Positions 60,861 through 64,000 of a stretch of 64,000 nucleotides of DNA are shown piece after piece. The first letter of the stretch is position 1, and each line of letters starts with the position of its first letter. Source of the stretch: an uncultured Acidaminococcus sp. (GTDB taxonomy: Bacteria > Bacillota > Negativicutes > Acidaminococcales > Acidaminococcaceae); assembly GCA_900315205.1 (NCBI GenBank), contig OMYF01000006.1, forward strand, positions 1-64,000, read 5' to 3'. The notes beneath the pieces are model-generated. The model was given only the letters and a program-made list of their open reading frames with translations, made no database searches and had not been told where the DNA came from. The translations under genes were made by a program, and so were the position numbers.

Positions 60861-61635
60861 ATCTCAGCTGGAAGGAAAATGCTTTTGTCGCATAGCAGCG
60901 GACTGCATATCCTTCCTTATAAGCTGGACTGAACGAATACGTATAGGCTGCGTCGAGTGCAGCCTGATCCATCAGGCCATACCCGGAACTGGAGATGACA
61001 TCTGCAGCTTCTACGCTGCCGTCCTTCCCCACGGTCATCCGGACCACGACACGGCCCGTGATGCCCCGATTGCGCAGTGGTTCCGGATAAACTGCTCCGG
61101 ACCCGCCTAAAAATGTCGGCGTCACGTCGGGCTGGATGGCATCCGTATCAAATCCCGGACCCGCTCCTTCTCCGGAGCCCTCACCCGAACCCATACCCGT
61201 ACCGTCTCCCGACCCGGTGCCTCCTTGTCCTTGACCGTCACCTTCCGTACCTGCGCCGTCACCAGCAGAAGTGCCCGTCCCGGCTGCTTTTTCTGCAGTG
61301 GGAACGGTATCTGATTGTCGGTTGTCAAAGGGGGTGCTGATGGGGGAAGCAGTTTCCGGCAGGGGACGCTCAGGAAGCGCCGGGTCTGTGAGATCGTCCG
61401 GTTTTACTGGAGCCGCGGACGGCGGAGGTACGCCCGGCCCGGATTTTGGTGCAGCCGCAGGCGCGCCGGCAGGTTTCCCTGCCCCTCCGCCCTGGATGCC
61501 GACCACGTAAATATGCTGATCACCTTTTTTCATCTGCTCATATGCATGCCAGGCAGTCCCGCTGAAAATCAGGAAACAAATCAGATGGATGCCGACAGAC
61601 AGGAGCAGACTCTTATGTTCATCGGTCAGGATCAT
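60859..61635 (-). CDS. tonB: TonB energy-transducing protein
   Basis: 258 residues. One N-terminal membrane helix (about 9-30, LLLSVGIHLICFLIFSG, with the conserved His of the SxxxH motif), a long Gly/Ser/Pro linker (about 48-165; dense in GTG, GSG and GEG) and a C-terminal TonB domain (about 175-258; YPEPLRNRGITGRVVVRMTVGKDGSVEAADVISSSGYGLMDQAALDAA). It spans the periplasm and passes the ExbBD-derived force to the receptors. The linker is richer in Gly than the usual Pro-Lys/Glu type. It overlaps exbD by 4 bp. Confidence 0.9.
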   Translation of the reverse strand: MILTDEHKSLLLSVGIHLICFLIFSGTAWHAYEQMKKGDQHIYVVGIQGGGAGKPAGAPAAAPKSGPGVPPPSAAPVKPDDLTDPALPERPLPETASPISTPFDNRQSDTVPTAEKAAGTGTSAGDGAGTEGDGQGQGGTGSGDGTGMGSGEGSGEGAGPGFDTDAIQPDVTPTFLGGSGAVYPEPLRNRGITGRVVVRMTVGKDGSVEAADVISSSGYGLMDQAALDAAYTYSFSPAYKEGYAVRCYATKAFSFQLR

Positions 61636-62045
61636 TTCGGTTCCGCCTTTTCCGCGGCCATGCCGACACGGGTAATGCCGGCTTCTTTACACAGGTCAAG
61701 GACGGAAAGGATGCGCTGGTAGGAAGCACTGCCGTCGCCATAGATGACGATGGACACATTTGCGTCACGGGCCGCCTGTTTCTGTCCCCAGGCCCGGAAA
61801 GCGTCCGCCGTAATGGCCTTGTCTTCCAGGTAAAGGGTTCCGTCCTTTTTAACCGTGATATGGTGGACACTCTTTTTATCGATCCGGACCTGAGTGGATT
61901 TGGGCAGCTGGACCGGCACGGTCTTCACCTCGTCCATGTTCATCGTGCTGATGACGAAGAACACGAGGAGAAGGAAGCTCATATCGATCATGGGGCTGAT
62001 CATGATCCCGATGTGCGACGTCTTCCGTTTCCGTAAGCTGATCAT
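61632..62045 (-). CDS. exbD: ExbD biopolymer transport protein
   Basis: 137 residues: MISLRKRKTSHIGIMISPMIDMSFLLLVFFVIST with the membrane Asp (in MIDMSF) that conducts protons with ExbB, then a periplasmic domain (STQVRIDKKSVHHITVKKDGTLYLEDKAITAD). Overlaps exbB and tonB by 4 bp each, so the three are translated in step. Standard length. Confidence 0.93.
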   Translation of the reverse strand: MISLRKRKTSHIGIMISPMIDMSFLLLVFFVISTMNMDEVKTVPVQLPKSTQVRIDKKSVHHITVKKDGTLYLEDKAITADAFRAWGQKQAARDANVSIVIYGDGSASYQRILSVLDLCKEAGITRVGMAAEKAEPK

Positions 62046-62695
62046 GCCCTTTTCCTCTCCTGTCTGCAGCAGCAGGCATGTTCATTCTTCTTCCGGACTG
62101 CTTCCAGAAGGGTGTTGCCCATTTCCTCCATACTGAGCGTAATGAGCTTCATACGCCGTTCGAAGTACCCAAGGATGCAGACCGCAATGATGGAAATCAC
62201 CAGACCGAAAACAGTCGTGATAAGGGCTTCCGCCAGGCCGGCCGTCACAGCAAGCGGATTCTCTCCGCGTTCCGTGAGACGGTTGAAGGAACTCATCATC
62301 CCTGTCACGGTCCCCAGCAGCCCGAGGACAGGAGACAGGGTAACGATGGTGTTCAGGGAAGGCAGGTTTTTCTCGAATTTGTCGAGAGCCCGCTCTGCCC
62401 GATAGCTGATGAAATTCTCGAGGTATTCATAATTCTCGTGGCGGTCCATCACGATGGTCGCCAGCTTGGCCATTTCTCCCCGGGTCGAATCAGCCAGTTT
62501 CTTGGCGCTGTCCCAGTCGTTGTTTTCAATGAGGGAACAGTATTTTTTGGTAAAAACCTTGCCGCTGTCGGCCTTCTTGAAAAAGAGATACCGGTCGATG
62601 CCGATCGCTATGGCAGCAAGGGAGCATACAAGCAGCGGGTACATGACCCAGCCGCCCTTTACGAAATACGAAATGCCTATGGTCAAAGGCTGCAT
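62042..62695 (-). CDS. exbB: ExbB biopolymer transport protein
   Basis: 217 residues, three membrane helices of the MotA/TolQ/ExbB family: GGWVMYPLLVCSLAAIAIGIDRY at the start and LPSLNTIVTLSPVLGLLGTVTGMMSSFNRL and LAEALITTVFGLVISIIAVCILGYFERRM in the proton-channel helices. Starts at ATG 62695 (AAGGAG 7 bases upstream), overlapping the end of the ABC gene by 13 bp. Confidence 0.93.
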   Translation of the reverse strand: MQPLTIGISYFVKGGWVMYPLLVCSLAAIAIGIDRYLFFKKADSGKVFTKKYCSLIENNDWDSAKKLADSTRGEMAKLATIVMDRHENYEYLENFISYRAERALDKFEKNLPSLNTIVTLSPVLGLLGTVTGMMSSFNRLTERGENPLAVTAGLAEALITTVFGLVISIIAVCILGYFERRMKLITLSMEEMGNTLLEAVRKKNEHACCCRQERKRA

Positions 62696-63660
62696 GATTC
62701 CACTCCTTCTTTCTTTGCACGCTTCCTGTTTTCTTTTTCCCACAGACGCCGGAAAATCCCGGATTGTGCAAGGAGCGCCTGAGGGCTGCCCGTTTCACGG
62801 ATCTTCCCGCCTTCAAGGACCACGATGCGGTCCGCATTGAGGACCGTGCCAAGCCGGTGGGCTATGACAAGTGCCGTCCTTCCTTTACCGAGACGGTCCA
62901 TTTCTTTCTGGACCTGGTCCTCCGTCAGATTGTCCAGCGCTGAGGTCGCTTCATCCAGGACCAGGATGGGGGCATCCTTGAGGAACGCCCGGGCCAGGGA
63001 AATCCGCTGCCGCTGGCCGCCGGAAAGCTTGACGCCCCGTTCCCCGACGGGGGTATCGATCTGTTGGGGCAGGTGCCGGATGAAAGTCCAGGCATCGGCT
63101 GATTCGGCAGCCCGGCGGATGGCTTCGCCCGATCCGTCAAAATCTCCGAAGGCGATGTTCCGGCGGACCGAATCAGAAAAGAGGAACACATCCTGCTGTA
63201 CCAGCGCAATCTGTCTGCGAACGCTTGCCCGGTTATACCGGCTGATATCCACACCATCCACGAGGATCGTGCCCTCCGTCGGATCATAGAAACGGAGGAG
63301 CAGATGGGCCAGCGTCGATTTCCCTGTTCCCGTCGGACCGACGAAGCCGACTTTCTGTCCCGGTTCGATGACCAGGCTGATATGGCTCAGGACGGGCCGT
63401 TTGCCGTCATAGCCAAACGAAACATCCCGGAATTCGATCCGGCCGCATGGCACGGGCATATCGGGCAGTTCCTCCCCGCTTTCCACAGGCTCCTGCATGA
63501 GGGCATAGACTGCATAGTACGAGGCGTTTCGGTCGATGACAAACCACCAGTCTATGACCGGGCCTCCATCGCCCACCGTGCGATACTGCCGGTCACCCTC
63601 CTCTAGGGTCTCCGCAAGCTCTGCGGCCAGATCCTGCAACTGCTTTATGATATCAAACAT
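62683..63660 (-). CDS. Truncated ABC exporter: ATPase domain with unrelated N-terminus
   Basis: 325 residues. From about residue 58 on it is a normal exporter NBD: RIEFRDVSFGYDG, Walker A GPTGTGKST (108-116), signature LSGGQRQ (212-218), Walker B ILVLDEATS and the H-loop AHRLGT. The roughly 300-residue membrane domain that should precede it is absent. Instead residues 1-43 (MFDIIKQLQDLAAELAETLE, DWWFVID) match no ABC family, and use codons ATA and CTA that the neighbours avoid. A GGAGG site and ATG make the fused frame translatable. It overlaps exbB by 13 bp. Either a real rearrangement or a misjoin in the assembly at about 63485-63535. Confidence 0.7.
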   Translation of the reverse strand: MFDIIKQLQDLAAELAETLEEGDRQYRTVGDGGPVIDWWFVIDRNASYYAVYALMQEPVESGEELPDMPVPCGRIEFRDVSFGYDGKRPVLSHISLVIEPGQKVGFVGPTGTGKSTLAHLLLRFYDPTEGTILVDGVDISRYNRASVRRQIALVQQDVFLFSDSVRRNIAFGDFDGSGEAIRRAAESADAWTFIRHLPQQIDTPVGERGVKLSGGQRQRISLARAFLKDAPILVLDEATSALDNLTEDQVQKEMDRLGKGRTALVIAHRLGTVLNADRIVVLEGGKIRETGSPQALLAQSGIFRRLWEKENRKRAKKEGVESCSL

Positions 63661-63718
63661 TGCCCCACCTCCGGGGATTATCGGTTATAATAGAGAAAAA
63701 TCTTCAGGAGACTTATCT

Positions 63719-64000
63719 ATGATATATATTGGCAGCCACCTCTCAGTGGCAAAGGGCTATACCCACATGGCCGAGACCATGGTGGATTACGGCGGCAACA
63801 CATTTGCGTTCTTTCTGCGTTCTCCCCGCGGGGGCGCCGCAAAGGAGATAGACCCGGAGGACGCCGCCGGCATGCGAAAAATTGTCGAGGAACAGGGCTT
63901 TGGCCCCTTAGTTGCCCATGCGCCTTATACCATGAACCTAGCTGCAGCGAAGAACGAAATCCGTATGAAGGCGGAGAAGATGATGCGGGAAGATCTGAGC
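63719..64000 (+). CDS. Second endonuclease IV (partial, runs off the window)
   Basis: 94 residues are visible: IYIGSHLSVAKGYTHMAETM, GGNTFAFFLRSPRGG, LVAHAPYTMNLAAAKNE. This is clearly endonuclease IV, and the divergent sequence (FLRSPRGG against FTRNPRGS in the nfo at 34409-35245) shows it is not a simple copy. A TATAAT box at 63686-63691 lies 27 bp upstream of the ATG. Codon use (ATA, CTA, TTA) differs from the rest of the window, as in the fused start of the ABC gene. The C-terminal part lies outside. Confidence 0.85.
   Translation, partial: MIYIGSHLSVAKGYTHMAETMVDYGGNTFAFFLRSPRGGAAKEIDPEDAAGMRKIVEEQGFGPLVAHAPYTMNLAAAKNEIRMKAEKMMREDLS

Overview
The window reads as chromosomal DNA of a diderm Firmicute of the class Negativicutes, most likely Acidaminococcus or a close relative. 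Two things point there. First, an outer-membrane toolkit (TonB, ExbB, ExbD, two TonB-dependent receptors) sits beside Firmicute-type genes (long-form HPF, CsaB, ThiT, FtsEX with an EnvC-like M23 peptidase and CtpA). Second, an etfB-etfA pair has an EtfA N-terminus that I recognise as very like the biochemically studied Acidaminococcus fermentans protein. The DNA is GC-rich. Most genes are on the minus strand.

Layout. 1-2.5 kb: LysE-type exporter and an M20 amidohydrolase. 2.5-8.8 kb: one minus-strand operon of a PilC/GspF membrane protein, four prepilin-like proteins, a bactofilin-like membrane protein, a DUF3298-like/chagasin fusion and a DUF4127 protein. No pilus ATPase or prepilin peptidase is nearby. 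9.3-15.3 kb: MetQ lipoprotein, a small unknown protein, TrkH/TrkA potassium uptake, a small membrane protein and an acyltransferase. 15.6-22.3 kb: sodium:solute symporter, pyridoxal/pyridoxamine kinase, an unusual LuxR-type regulator, an alpha/beta hydrolase and a nitroreductase. 22.3-28.4 kb: a 1313-residue double zinc-ribbon/Sel1-repeat protein and pyruvate kinase. 28.5-32.7 kb: etfBA, a CofE-like ligase operon and tRNA-Arg(CCG). 32.8-35.3 kb: DMT exporter, ThiT and endonuclease IV. 35.3-48.8 kb: an envelope and housekeeping block, transcribed as hpf, secA, prfB, DUF5693, csaB, ftsE, ftsX, M23 peptidase, ctpA and a degenerate hybrid histidine kinase. 49-52.5 kb: a polar amino-acid ABC transporter with two binding proteins. 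The outer binding-protein gene follows a strong promoter and a multibranched structured leader RNA that I cannot assign to a known class. 52.9 kb: an HD-GYP protein.

53.8-62.7 kb is a haem acquisition and anaerobic haem-breakdown locus. It encodes ExbB, ExbD, TonB, a ChaN-type haem-binding protein, two tandem TonB-dependent receptors, a flavodoxin-like protein and a HutW/ChuW-type radical SAM enzyme. This arrangement would energise haem uptake across the outer membrane and open the porphyrin without oxygen.

The right edge is odd. The gene feeding into exbB keeps only the ATPase half of an ABC exporter, fused to about 45 residues of unrelated sequence. Beyond it starts a second, divergent endonuclease IV gene with different codon use. 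This could be a recombination boundary or an assembly chimera.

The best candidates for undescribed biology are the leader RNA (52287-52498), the NTF2-like/LuxR regulator without a STAND ATPase, the double zinc-ribbon protein, the pseudo-histidine kinase and the orphan pseudopilin operon.
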